Positions 39,465-49,012 of a DNA stretch of 64,000 nt are shown here, piece by piece. The notes under the pieces are model-generated. The model was not told the origin of the DNA, searched no databases, and worked only from the letters and a program-made list of their open reading frames with translations. The stretch spans positions 1 through 64,000 of the forward strand of contig JAPPHB010000064.1 of assembly GCA_028821195.1 (NCBI GenBank), given 5' to 3'. Within the stretch, counting starts at the first letter, position 1, and each line of letters starts with the position of its first letter. A program made the translations under genes and the position numbers. The DNA is from Gammaproteobacteria bacterium. Lineage in GTDB: Bacteria > Gemmatimonadota > Gemmatimonadetes > Longimicrobiales > Gaopeijiaceae.

Positions 39465-40766
39465 CTACGCACCCGCCCAACCCATGACTACGCGTTTCAG
39501 TGCCCCCAAGCTGGGGGGAATCCGGGTGAAGCGCGAGGGTCTCGCCTCTCCCGCCGCCAGTTGCTCCGGCACGGGCACCGGCCGCCCGATGGCCTCCTCC
39601 ACGATGTCGCCGAACTTGGCCGGATGGGCCGTGGCCAGCACGACGCCGTGGGCGCCCGGCCTTTCGGCGAGGGCCTTCTCCAACGCCAGCCATCCGACCG
39701 CTGTATGCGGGTCCAGGATGTACCCATGCTCGTCGAATACCCGTCTCATAGCCTCCCGCGTATCGGCGTCGCTCCATGCCGAGCCCGACAGACACCCCCG
39801 CAATCGCTCCAAGTCGCCATCGAACAGAGCGAGGATACGCGCCAGGTTCGACGGTGCCCCGACATCCATCGCGCTGGATAGCGTGCGGACCGACGCCCGC
39901 GGCTCGTAGCAACCCGTACGCAGATACTCCGGGACAACGTCGTTGGCGTTGGTGCCCGTGACGAAGCCCGCGACGGGTAGGCCGAGTTCCCGAGCCATCA
40001 GCCCGGCCGCCAGGTTGCCGAAGTTGCCCGACGGCACCGAGAAGACCAGCGGCTCGTGCCGGCTCAGCTGCGCCCATGCGTGGAAGTAGTAGAAGATCTG
40101 CGGCAGCAGGCGTCCGATATTGATGGAGTTTGCGGACGTCAGCGCGAGAGCCTCCCGGGCGTCCGGATCGCGGAACATCGCCTTGACGAGCCGCTGACAG
40201 TCGTCGAACGCGCCCGCCACCGCCACGGCGAGCACCTGGTCGCCCAGCGTCGTGAACTGCCGCTGCTGGCGCTCGCTCACCTGTCCTTCCGGGAACAGCA
40301 CCACCACGCGCGTCCGCGGCAGACCCAGGAGGGCGTGCGCGACCGCCCCGCCCGTGTCGCCCGAGGTCGCCACCATGACCGTCAGGGGAGGCCCGGAGCG
40401 CTGCAATCTCGACATCAGACAGCCCATGAAGCGCGCGCCCACATCCTTGAATGCAAGCGTGGGGCCGTGGAACAGCTCCAGCACATGCGTGCGCGGGCCC
40501 AGCGGAACCAGCGGCAGCGGAAAGCCGAGCGCCTCTCGCGCCGCGGACTCCAGCACTTCATCCTCCAGTTCATCGCCGAGAAGATGACGCGCCACGGCGA
40601 CCCCGCAGCGGATCGCGCCTGCGCCCCTCAGCGCATCGATCTCGCCCGCGGCAAGGGGCGAGAGCTCCTCCGGCATGAAGAGCCCGCCGTCGGGAGCGAG
40701 TCCCCGGAACAGCGCTTCGCCGAAGGAGACCGGTGCGGCCTGGCCCGACGTGCTGACGAGCTTCAA
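39465..40766 (-). CDS. thrC: threonine synthase
   Basis: GLAPDGGLFMPEEL; LFHGPTLAFKDVGARFMG; VMVATSGDTGGAVAHAL; VFSVPSGNFGNLAAGLMARELGLPV; TTG start overlapping the thrB stop. Confidence 0.93.
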   Translation of the reverse strand: MKLVSTSGQAAPVSFGEALFRGLAPDGGLFMPEELSPLAAGEIDALRGAGAIRCGVAVARHLLGDELEDEVLESAAREALGFPLPLVPLGPRTHVLELFHGPTLAFKDVGARFMGCLMSRLQRSGPPLTVMVATSGDTGGAVAHALLGLPRTRVVVLFPEGQVSERQQRQFTTLGDQVLAVAVAGAFDDCQRLVKAMFRDPDAREALALTSANSINIGRLLPQIFYYFHAWAQLSRHEPLVFSVPSGNFGNLAAGLMARELGLPVAGFVTGTNANDVVPEYLRTGCYEPRASVRTLSSAMDVGAPSNLARILALFDGDLERLRGCLSGSAWSDADTREAMRRVFDEHGYILDPHTAVGWLALEKALAERPGAHGVVLATAHPAKFGDIVEEAIGRPVPVPEQLAAGEARPSRFTRIPPSLGALKRVVMGWAGA

Positions 40767-41782
40767 TCTCCCTCCGGTGAGACGTCTTCGACGCGCACCC
40801 CATGCCGGTTGACGGGGGAGGCCCAGGCCTGGCAATCAAGCGCCGCGGTCTCGCCAAAGGCCCGGCGGATGCCCTCGGCGACGTGTTCGGCGGCGTCGCC
40901 GCCCCGGCACAGCGCGAAAACCGAGGGCCCGGACCCGGACAGGGAGAAGCCGAGGGCGCCGCGAGCCAGCGCCGCTTCCCTGGCCTGGGCGAAACCCGGG
41001 ATGCGGCCGGCGCGCAGCGGCTCCGCCACGACATCCCTGATCGAACGCGAGAGAAGGTCCCAGTCGGAGGCGTAGAGCCCGGCGGTGAAGGCCGCGGTGT
41101 TGGCCCACTGCGTCACTGCGGCCTTGAGCGGGACGTGTTCGCCGAGCACGCGGCGCGCGTCCTCCGTGCGGGTCTCCAGGTGCGGGCGCACCACCACCGC
41201 CCAGAGTTCCGGTGGGACGGGAAGCTCCACGACCTGCAGCGACCTCCCGGGCAGGACGAGCACGATCCCTCCATGGAGGGCGGGCGCGACGTTGTCGGCG
41301 GCAGGCGATCCGGAACCCGCGAGCTCGCCGGCCAGCGCGCACTGGAGCAGCTGTCCACGGGAAAGGCCAGCCCCGATTGCGCGGTCCGCCGCCACCGCGC
41401 CCGCCACCGCGCTGGAGGCGCTGCCGCCCATGCCTCCGGCGAGCGGAATGCCCTTGTGAAGCTCGATGGCGACTCCGGCTGCGGTGATCCCGGAGTCCGA
41501 GGTCACGGCCTCGGCCCTTGCGCCGGCTCGTGCCAACCCCAGCACCGCGCGGGCGGCCGCGCCGGCACTGTTGCGGGCAGGATCCACCGGAACGCGTCCC
41601 TCGTCGCCCGTGATGCGCTCGATGATGACTCCCGGCTCCCGCGTCGCGCGCGCCACCACCGCGTCGGACGGCCGCGCGACGGCCATGCCGAAGACATCGA
41701 ACCCGCACGCGATGTTGCCGATGGTGGCGGGGGCGGAGACGCGCACGGCAGCCGCGCCGCCGGGAGAGTGCGTCCCGGTCAT
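40763..41782 (-). CDS. thrB: homoserine kinase
   Basis: VRVSAPATIGNIACGFDVFGMAV; KGIPLAGGMGGSASSAVAGAVA (GHMP motif). Confidence 0.92.
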   Translation of the reverse strand: MTGTHSPGGAAAVRVSAPATIGNIACGFDVFGMAVARPSDAVVARATREPGVIIERITGDEGRVPVDPARNSAGAAARAVLGLARAGARAEAVTSDSGITAAGVAIELHKGIPLAGGMGGSASSAVAGAVAADRAIGAGLSRGQLLQCALAGELAGSGSPAADNVAPALHGGIVLVLPGRSLQVVELPVPPELWAVVVRPHLETRTEDARRVLGEHVPLKAAVTQWANTAAFTAGLYASDWDLLSRSIRDVVAEPLRAGRIPGFAQAREAALARGALGFSLSGSGPSVFALCRGGDAAEHVAEGIRRAFGETAALDCQAWASPVNRHGVRVEDVSPEGD

Positions 41783-41790
41783 CGTGGCGT

Positions 41791-43332
41791 TTACTTGAAC
41801 ACGCGGAAGAAGGCCCGGAACACCTTCTGGGCGGTGGGCGTCAGCTTCTGCTTGCGCCATGCGTTCGCCGCGCGCGCAAAGACGTCGCTGCGCGTGGGAT
41901 AGGGGTGGATGGTGCTCCCGAGCTTGCCCAGGCCGAGGCCTGCCGTCATCGCGAGCGTGACCTCGCCGATCATGTCCCCCGCCTGCGCGCACACGAGCGT
42001 CGCGCCGAGGATGCGGTCGCTGCCCTTCTTCAGATGGACGCGGAAGAAGCCATCTTCCTCACCCTCGAGGATGGCGCGGTCGATGTCGTCGAAGTGGATG
42101 GTGATGGTTTCGACATCGTGGCGCGCCGCAATGGCCTCGTCTCGATGGAGACCGACGTGGGCGACCTCCGGGTCCGTGTAGGTCGCCCACGGGATCACCA
42201 GGCGGCTCGCCCGGCCGCGGCCGAAGAAGAGCGCATTCTGCACGGCGATGCGTGCCTGGTGGTCGGCCGCATGGGTGAACTGGTGCTTCGACGCCACGTC
42301 GCCCACCGCGTAGATGCCCTTCGCCGTCGTGCGCAACTGATCGTCGACCCGGATGCCGGTGCGGTCGTACGCCACGCCGGCGGCCTTGAGGCCCATCCCG
42401 TCGACGTTGGGTGCACGGCCGGCGGCCACCAGCACCGCCTCGGCTGCGAGTTCCTCCTGATGTCCGCCGTGCTCCACCGCCAGCACGGTGGCGCCGTCTT
42501 CGCGGCGCGCTTCGAGCACGGCCGCCGAATTCAGAACGCGCACACCGTCGGCCTCGATGGCGCGGGTCACGATGGCGGCCGCGTCCCGGTCATCGCGCGG
42601 CAACGGATGCGGGTCTGCGTGCACCACGGTGACCTCGCTGCCGAAGCGCGCGAAGGTCTGCGAGAGTTCCACGCCGATGGGACCGGCGCCGATCACGATC
42701 ACGCGCGGCGGCAGCTCGGTGAGCGAGAAGATGGTCTCGTTGGTGTAGACGTTCGGGCCCTCGAGCCCCGGCACCGGGAGGAGCGCCGCGCGGGCGCCGG
42801 TCGCGATGACCGCGCGGCGGAAGTGCAGTTCGTCCCCGTTGACGCGCAGCCGGTCCGGCCCCACGAACTCGCCGTGGCCGAGGAAGACGTCCACCCCCAG
42901 CCCGGCGAACCGCGACGCCCCGTCGACGGGACTGATTCGGGCGCGCAGCCGGCGCATGCGCGCCATGGCGGCGGTGAACTCGCTCGCCGATCCATGACCC
43001 GCCCCCGGGCCGGCCCGCGATTTGGGACGGCCGTTGGCGGAGGCCGCGCTCGCCGCGTGCACCCGCCGGGCCGAGCTGATCACCGCCTTGGAGGGCACGC
43101 ACCCGAAGTTGAGACAGTCGCCGCCCATGAGGTGGCGCTCCACCATGGCGACCTTCGCGCCCAGCCCTGCGCCGATGGCGGCGCTCACCAGCCCCCCCGT
43201 CCCCGCCCCGACCACGACCAGGTGGTAGCGGTCGCGGGGTTCGGGGTTGCGCCAGTCGGACGGGTGCACATGGCTCACCAGTTCGCGGTTGTGCACGTCG
43301 TCGGGAAGGATCACGACTCTGTCTGCCGACAC
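41791..43332 (-). CDS. FAD-dependent pyridine nucleotide-disulfide oxidoreductase (mercuric reductase-like)
   Basis: LVVVGAGTGGLVSAAIGAGLGAKVAMVERHLMGGDCLNFGCVPSKAVIS; dimerisation domain HPYPTRSDVFARAANAWRKQKLTP; no C-terminal Cys pair. Confidence 0.88.
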   Translation of the reverse strand: MSADRVVILPDDVHNRELVSHVHPSDWRNPEPRDRYHLVVVGAGTGGLVSAAIGAGLGAKVAMVERHLMGGDCLNFGCVPSKAVISSARRVHAASAASANGRPKSRAGPGAGHGSASEFTAAMARMRRLRARISPVDGASRFAGLGVDVFLGHGEFVGPDRLRVNGDELHFRRAVIATGARAALLPVPGLEGPNVYTNETIFSLTELPPRVIVIGAGPIGVELSQTFARFGSEVTVVHADPHPLPRDDRDAAAIVTRAIEADGVRVLNSAAVLEARREDGATVLAVEHGGHQEELAAEAVLVAAGRAPNVDGMGLKAAGVAYDRTGIRVDDQLRTTAKGIYAVGDVASKHQFTHAADHQARIAVQNALFFGRGRASRLVIPWATYTDPEVAHVGLHRDEAIAARHDVETITIHFDDIDRAILEGEEDGFFRVHLKKGSDRILGATLVCAQAGDMIGEVTLAMTAGLGLGKLGSTIHPYPTRSDVFARAANAWRKQKLTPTAQKVFRAFFRVFK

Positions 43333-43364
43333 GATCTATCTCTCCTCTGTTTGTCTCATAGTGG

Positions 43365-44087
43365 TCAGTCCCCGGTGATCTCTTTCAGCGCGCGTCGGGC
43401 GATGCGCGTGACCAGGGTGGTGACCACGATGGTCGCCGCCAGCCCGACCCCGAGCACCGTGTAGTAGCCGGCACCCCGCGCCACCTCCACCCCGCTCGCC
43501 AGCGCCGCCACGTCGCCGATGACCTGGCCGTAGTACACGTACAGAAGCGTCCCGGGAATCATCCCCAGCGATGCGATCAGGTAATCCACGAAGCGCACCC
43601 TGGTCAGGCCCAGGGCATAGTTAAGCAGGTTGAAGGGAAAGACCGGCGACAGCCTCAGGAGGACGACGATCTTGCGTCCCTGCTCGCCGATGGCGCGGTC
43701 GATGGCGGCGAAACGCGGATAGTCGGCCACCTTGCTTTCGATGGCGGACCGGGCCAGGTAGCGCGCCACCAGAAAGGCGAGCGCGGCACCCGTCGTGGCC
43801 CCGACGAACACGATCACCGTCCCGCGCCCGATGCCGAAGATCGCCCCCGCGGCCAAGGTCAGAATCGAGCCCGGGGCGAAGGCTACCGTGGCAGCCGCGT
43901 AGGCGCACACGAAGACCACCGGACCCCACACCCCCATCTCCTCGATGCGCTCCGCGAGCGCGGGGATGACCCCTGCGAGCTGCCTTCCCGCAAACACCAG
44001 CAGCACAACCACCGCCACCGCAACGAGCGCCAGCAGCCACGGTCGCCGCGCCCGCGACTCCCGGGCCTCCGAATTCGCGTCGGTCAC
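43365..44087 (-). CDS. TVP38/TMEM64 family (VTT/SNARE-associated domain) membrane protein
   Basis: FAPGSILTLAAGAIFGIGRGTVIVFVGATTGAALAFLVARYLAR; FPFNLLNYALGLTRVRFVDYLIAS; GTG start. Confidence 0.9.
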   Translation of the reverse strand: MTDANSEARESRARRPWLLALVAVAVVVLLVFAGRQLAGVIPALAERIEEMGVWGPVVFVCAYAAATVAFAPGSILTLAAGAIFGIGRGTVIVFVGATTGAALAFLVARYLARSAIESKVADYPRFAAIDRAIGEQGRKIVVLLRLSPVFPFNLLNYALGLTRVRFVDYLIASLGMIPGTLLYVYYGQVIGDVAALASGVEVARGAGYYTVLGVGLAATIVVTTLVTRIARRALKEITGD

Positions 44088-44123
44088 CTTGCCTCCTCCC
44101 CGCATCGGGGCAGTGCGCGCCAC

Positions 44124-44152
44124 TTGCCGGATGCGGCCGGCTACGGTATTGA
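44124..44152 (+). promoter_or_regulatory. candidate promoter of first cupin gene: TTGCCG-N17-TATTGA
   Basis: Hexamers and spacer are identical in type to the second cupin promoter at 44642-44670. Confidence 0.55.
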
Positions 44153-44206
44153 GGTGGTTCGTCCGGACGATCGCCGGCACTCCCCCAGCCATCACAAGGA
44201 GAACCA

Positions 44207-44578
44207 ATGAGCCCCGAACGGCGCGCCCGTCATTTCCGCTGGGACGATATGCCAATGGAAGAGGTGAAGGAAGGTCTGGGAAGGCGCGTGGTGACCGGCG
44301 AGCGCATGATGCTCGCGCACTGGTACATGGTCAGGGGCACCGTCGTCCCGCTGCACGAGCACGACAACGAGCAGATCGCCCATGTGCTGGATGGCGCGCT
44401 CAAGCTCCGGCTCGGCGATGACGAGGGCGAGGAGGTGATCGTTCGCGCCGGCGAAGTTCTCTACATCCCGTCCGGACTGCCGCACAGTGCGCTCGCGCTC
44501 GAGGACACGCTTGTGACGGATGTCTTCTGCCCGCCTCGCCAGGACTGGCTCGACGGGACCGACAGCTACCTGCGGTGA
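44207..44578 (+). CDS. cupin domain protein (copy 1)
   Basis: Cupin motif MVRGTVVPLHEHDNEQIAHVLDGALKLRLGDDEGEEVIVRAGEVLYIPSGLPHSALA. Confidence 0.88.
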   Translation: MSPERRARHFRWDDMPMEEVKEGLGRRVVTGERMMLAHWYMVRGTVVPLHEHDNEQIAHVLDGALKLRLGDDEGEEVIVRAGEVLYIPSGLPHSALALEDTLVTDVFCPPRQDWLDGTDSYLR

Positions 44579-44641
44579 TGGCCCCGAACTCTCCGCGCCA
44601 ACGGACCGGGCGCCACCCCCGGCACCATCGACCTCCGCTAC

Positions 44642-44670
44642 TTGCCGAAGTCCCCCGGTTACGGTATTGA
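44642..44670 (+). promoter_or_regulatory. candidate promoter of second cupin gene: TTGCCG-N17-TATTGA
   Basis: Same hexamers with a 17-nt spacer in the duplicated leader. Confidence 0.55.
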
Positions 44671-44749
44671 GAGGGTTCGCCCGGCGCATCCGCCGGTCGT
44701 TGATCCGGTCCACTACAGCGTTCATTCAACCCACTGCCGAGGAAACCCA

Positions 44750-45121
44750 ATGAGCTCCGAACAGAGCGTACGCCACTTCCGCTGGGACGACATGCCGATC
44801 GAACAGGTCAAGGAAGGACTTGGGCGGCGCCTGGTGACGGGCGAGCGCATGATGCTCGCGCACATCTATCTCGACAAGGGCTCCGTCGTGCCGCTGCACT
44901 CGCACGACAACGAGCAGCTCACCTACGTGCTCGAGGGCGCATTGCACTTCTGGATCGGGGAGGATGAGAGCGAGGAAGTGGTCGTGCGCGCCGGAGAGGT
45001 GCTGCACATTCCCTCCTGGGTGCCGCACAAGGCGGTCGCGCTGGAAGACACCCTGGACGTGGACGTCTTCTGCCCGCCACGGCAGGACTGGCTGGACGGG
45101 ACCGACGCGTACCTGCGATGA
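44750..45121 (+). CDS. cupin domain protein (copy 2, tandem paralogue)
   Basis: 123 aa like copy 1; shared RHFRWDDMP, EQVKEGLGRRLVTGERMMLAH, VFCPPRQDWLDGTDAYLR. Confidence 0.9.
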   Translation: MSSEQSVRHFRWDDMPIEQVKEGLGRRLVTGERMMLAHIYLDKGSVVPLHSHDNEQLTYVLEGALHFWIGEDESEEVVVRAGEVLHIPSWVPHKAVALEDTLDVDVFCPPRQDWLDGTDAYLR

Positions 45122-45145
45122 ATCCCCTCCGTCGCGTGAGATGAC

Positions 45146-45937
45146 ATGGACCTCGGGCTGACCGACAAGGTCGCGCTGGTGGCGGCCTCAAGCCGCGGGC
45201 TGGGGCGCGCGGTGGCGGAGGAGTTCGCGCGCGAGGGGGCCCGGCTGGTGATGTGCGCCCGGGGCGAAGACGACCTGAACCGCACGCGCAACCGCATCGC
45301 TCGCGACACCGGCTCCCAGCCCGTGGCCGTGGCCGCCGACCTCACCGATCCGGAAGGCGTGCGGCACGTTGCCGACACGGCCGCCGAGGCCTTCGGACAG
45401 GTCGACATCCTGGTCACCAACACCGGCGGCCCTCCCTCCGGCCCCTTCGAGGCGCATAGTCCCGAGGCGTGGCGCACCGCCGTCGCCCAGAACCTCGAGA
45501 GCGTCCTCAACCTGACCCGCGCCGTCCTTCCGGGCATGCGCGAGCGAGACTGGGGCCGGATCATCAACGTCACCTCGATCGCGGTGAAGCAGCCGGTCGA
45601 CGGGCTCATCCTCTCCAACAGCGTGCGCGCCGCGGTGACCGGCTTCGCCCGCACCCTGGCCAACGAGGTGGCGCGCGACGGCGTCACCGTGAACAACGTG
45701 ATGCCCGGTTACACGCGCACCGCCCGCCTGGACTGGCTGGCCGGCCAGATCGCAGCGCGCGAAGGCATCGACCGGGAAGCCGCCTTCGACCGCTGGGCCA
45801 GCGAGATCCCCGCGGGACGCGTGGGCGACCCTGCGGAATTTGCCGCGTTGGTTACCTTTCTCGCTTCCGAGCGCGCGAGTTACATCACCGGCACCTCCAT
45901 CCCGGTTGACGGGGGATGGATTCGCGCCCTGGTATGA
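45146..45937 (+). CDS. SDR family oxidoreductase
   Basis: DKVALVAASSRGLGRAVAEEFAREGARLVMCAR; C-terminal SYITGTSIPVDGGWIRAL. Confidence 0.92.
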   Translation: MDLGLTDKVALVAASSRGLGRAVAEEFAREGARLVMCARGEDDLNRTRNRIARDTGSQPVAVAADLTDPEGVRHVADTAAEAFGQVDILVTNTGGPPSGPFEAHSPEAWRTAVAQNLESVLNLTRAVLPGMRERDWGRIINVTSIAVKQPVDGLILSNSVRAAVTGFARTLANEVARDGVTVNNVMPGYTRTARLDWLAGQIAAREGIDREAAFDRWASEIPAGRVGDPAEFAALVTFLASERASYITGTSIPVDGGWIRALV

Positions 45938-45978
45938 CGACACCGACCCCAACCTGATCCCCGAGACCGAGAACCCCG

Positions 45979-46905
45979 ATGGCCCTTGAGCTAAAGGCAA
46001 CCGAATTCGTCTGGAAGGACGGAGAGTTCATCCGCTGGCAGGACGCCCAGGTGCACCTGCTTTCGCTGGCCGTACAGTTCGGCGTCTCCCTCTTCGAGGG
46101 CATCCGCTGCTACGAGTCGGAGGGGCGGCGGGCCATCTTCCGCCTGGGCGCGCACATCCGCAGGCTCTACAACTCCTGCATCGTCTATCGCATGCCGCCG
46201 GAGTACTCGCAGGAGGAGTACGCGCAGGCGTGCGTCGACGTGGTGGCGAAGAACCGCCTGGACAGCTGCTACATCCGACCCATGGTGATACGCGGTTACG
46301 GCGCCGCGGCGCTCGATCCCCGCGCGAGCCCGATCGAGTCGTACGTGGCCTGCTGGCCGCTGGACACCTACCTGGGCGCGGGAGCTCTGGAGAAGGGCGT
46401 CGGAGTGAAGGTCTCCTCCTGGCAGCGCGCCGAACCCAACACCTTCCCGATGCGGGCCAAGGCGGCCGGCCACTATAACGCGGCCATGCTCATGAAGATG
46501 GAGGCGCACGCCGACGGCTACGCGGACGCCATCGCGCTCGGCCCCAACGGGCTGGTGAGCGAGGGCAGCGGGCAGAACCTCTTCCTTGTGGTGGACGGCC
46601 AGTTAATCACGCCGATTCTCGACGGCACGTCGCTTCAGGGCATCACCCGCGACACGGTGCTCAAGCTCGCGACCGAGATGGGCATACCGGCGAGCGAGCA
46701 ACTGGTCGCCCGCGAGACCCTCTACACCTGCGACGAGCTCTTCTTCTCGGGCACCGCCACCGAGGTGACCCCCATCACGAGCGTCGACCGCATCCCGGTC
46801 GGTTCCGGCAAGGCGGGCGAGGTTACGCTGCAGATCCAGCGGCGCTTCATGGACATCGTCAAGCAGCGGGCGGAAGACCCCTACGGCTGGCTGACGCCCG
46901 TGTAG
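45979..46905 (+). CDS. ilvE: branched-chain amino acid aminotransferase
   Basis: VWKDGEFIRWQDAQVHLLSLAVQFGVSLFEGIRCYES; RPMVIRGYGA; GLVSEGSGQNLFLVVDGQLITP; ELFFSGTATEVTPI. Confidence 0.93.
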   Translation: MALELKATEFVWKDGEFIRWQDAQVHLLSLAVQFGVSLFEGIRCYESEGRRAIFRLGAHIRRLYNSCIVYRMPPEYSQEEYAQACVDVVAKNRLDSCYIRPMVIRGYGAAALDPRASPIESYVACWPLDTYLGAGALEKGVGVKVSSWQRAEPNTFPMRAKAAGHYNAAMLMKMEAHADGYADAIALGPNGLVSEGSGQNLFLVVDGQLITPILDGTSLQGITRDTVLKLATEMGIPASEQLVARETLYTCDELFFSGTATEVTPITSVDRIPVGSGKAGEVTLQIQRRFMDIVKQRAEDPYGWLTPV

Positions 46906-46943
46906 GGCGCCGGGGCGGGAGCAGCCGCAACAAGGAGCAGGCC

Positions 46944-48911
46944 ATGACCCGTTATCGGAACCCGGAGGCGGCCCTGCGCCAGCGATCCGCCACGAACCTG
47001 ACTTCGGTCCTCATCCTCGCCGCCGCGGCCGCGGGCGTCCCCGCTCAGGCTGACGCCCAGGAGGCCGACGTCCTCACCATTGACCAACTGCTTTCCATCG
47101 AGTCGGTCGTCTCCGGCTCGCCTGCCTGGTCGCCCGACGGCTCGTCGATCCTCTTCCAGTCCTCGCTCTCCGGCGGGCTGGTCACGCTCTCGCCGGACGG
47201 CGGATTCCCGACCCGCGTCCCGATCGAGATGGGCAGCTCGGGCCACTTCCTTTCCTCCCAGATGCCCGGCTGGTCACCGCAGGGCAACTGGATCTCCTAC
47301 GTGTCGGACAAGGGTGGCTCGCCGGAGATCTGGATCTGGTCGACCCGCGACGGCAGCGAGGTGCAGCTCACCAACCTGGGCGGGCGCATCAACTCGATGA
47401 CCTGGTCGCCCGACGAGCGCTCGATCGCCTTCGCCGGCGACCGCTACGGCAACTACGACATCTGGACGGTCAAGGTCGACACCAGGCGCGTCCGCCGCAT
47501 CAGCAACGAGAAGAACTACGAGGTCTTCCCCACCTGGACCCCGGACTCCCAACGCATCCTCTTCGTGCGCCTCGACGACGCCTGGGAGGACCACGACGTC
47601 ATCGAAGTCGCTCCGGACGGCACGGGCGCGCGCACCGTGCTTCAGGACCGCGACTTCTTCGACTACGGCGCCGGCTCCACTTTCGCCTATCCGCAGGTTT
47701 CGCCCGATGGCCGCCAGGTCCTCTTCCGCTCGCACCGCAGCGGGTGGATCAACTACTGGATCGCCCCGATCGAGGGTGGTGAGCCCCGTCCGATCGCCGC
47801 GGCCGAGGCCGACCAGAGCAGCGCGGTCTGGTCGCCTGACGGCCGCTCGATCGCCTACATCGAGAACCACAACGGTCACCACGACCTGCGCGTGGTCTCC
47901 TCCGACGGGGGCAAGCCCCGCGTGCTGGCCTCACCCGACGGCGGGGTGGCGTCGAGTCCCTCGTGGTCGCCCGACAGCCGCGCGATCGCGTACCTGAAGG
48001 CTGACCTGGTCACTTCGCAGGATCTGCATGTGGTGTCCGTGGAGAGCGGCCGGAGCCGCCAGCTCACCTTCTCCATGCCCGCCGGGAACTTTGCCGAGCG
48101 CCTCGTCCTGCCGGAGAAGGTTCACTACCCCAGCACGGACGGATACTCGATCCCGGCCTACCTCTACCGCCCGGCGGGAGTCCCGGCCGGCGGACGCGCA
48201 CCCGGCATCCTGTGGATTCACGGCGGCCCCACCTCGCAGTTCAACGACACCTTCCAGCAGCACGTGCAGTTCTTCGCGCAGCGCGGATACGCGGTGCTGC
48301 TGCCCAACATCCGCGGCAGCTCGGGCTATGGGAAGGACTTCGCCGACGCGAACAACGGCTGCTGGGGCCACTGCGACCTGGAAGACGTGCTCGCGGGCGC
48401 CGACTTCCTGAAGGCGCAGCCCGGGGTCGACCCCGACCGGATCGGCCTGACCGGCACCAGCTACGGCGGCATTATGGGCATGTACGCCGCGGCTTTCGCC
48501 CCGGACGCTTTCCGCGCGATCGTCCCCGGCTCGGGCTACTCGGACTGGGTACACTTCTATCGCAGCGAGAACGAGCTGCGCCACGTCAAGCTCCTCGAGC
48601 ACGAACTCGGGCCCTTCGAAACGAGCCAGGAGGTGTGGCGCAACAGCTCGGCGATCTACGAAATCGACAAGGTCTCCACGCCGATCTTCCTGGTGCACGG
48701 CGAGGGACGCTATCCCGGCTCGGACCAGTCCGAGATCTTCGCGCGGGCGCTCGAGAACCACTACAAGCCCTTCGAGTACACGACCTACCCGAACGAGAAC
48801 TACTATGTCCGCGGCAAGGCCAACCGGCGCCAGATGCTGCTCGACATGCTGGACTTCTTCGGTCGGTTCCTGAAGGACGAGATGGTCGACGCGGGTGAGC
48901 GCATGAAGTGA
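46944..48911 (+). CDS. S9 family peptidase with TolB/WD40-like propeller (paralogue of 5049..7004)
   Basis: Propeller blades (WSPDGRSIAYIENHNG), GLTGTSYGGIMGMYAA; long similarity to the first S9 gene (SGHFL...ISYVSDK.G.PEIW). Confidence 0.9.
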   Translation: MTRYRNPEAALRQRSATNLTSVLILAAAAAGVPAQADAQEADVLTIDQLLSIESVVSGSPAWSPDGSSILFQSSLSGGLVTLSPDGGFPTRVPIEMGSSGHFLSSQMPGWSPQGNWISYVSDKGGSPEIWIWSTRDGSEVQLTNLGGRINSMTWSPDERSIAFAGDRYGNYDIWTVKVDTRRVRRISNEKNYEVFPTWTPDSQRILFVRLDDAWEDHDVIEVAPDGTGARTVLQDRDFFDYGAGSTFAYPQVSPDGRQVLFRSHRSGWINYWIAPIEGGEPRPIAAAEADQSSAVWSPDGRSIAYIENHNGHHDLRVVSSDGGKPRVLASPDGGVASSPSWSPDSRAIAYLKADLVTSQDLHVVSVESGRSRQLTFSMPAGNFAERLVLPEKVHYPSTDGYSIPAYLYRPAGVPAGGRAPGILWIHGGPTSQFNDTFQQHVQFFAQRGYAVLLPNIRGSSGYGKDFADANNGCWGHCDLEDVLAGADFLKAQPGVDPDRIGLTGTSYGGIMGMYAAAFAPDAFRAIVPGSGYSDWVHFYRSENELRHVKLLEHELGPFETSQEVWRNSSAIYEIDKVSTPIFLVHGEGRYPGSDQSEIFARALENHYKPFEYTTYPNENYYVRGKANRRQMLLDMLDFFGRFLKDEMVDAGERMK

Positions 48912-48943
48912 AGGCGCACCTCATCCCTGGCGCCTGAGAACCG

Positions 48944-48972
48944 TTGACATCCGACGGGCTGTCGCCTACCCT
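48944..48972 (+). promoter_or_regulatory. candidate sigma70 promoter TTGACA-N17-TACCCT
   Basis: Exact -35 consensus, 17-nt spacer, followed by an operator-like dyad and a CDS start at 49013. Confidence 0.7.
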
Positions 48973-48977
48973 TGTCT

Positions 48978-48991
48978 ACGAAGAACTTCGT
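48978..48991. promoter_or_regulatory. operator-like dyad ACGAAG-AA-CTTCGT
   Basis: Perfect 6-2-6 inverted repeat overlapping the predicted transcription start; same motif at blaI. Confidence 0.7.
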
Positions 48992-49012
48992 GGCCCGGCA
49001 AGGACACCAGAA

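Noticed and set aside
41905-43464. 519-aa plus-strand ORF
   Set aside because: Shadow of the disulfide oxidoreductase gene.
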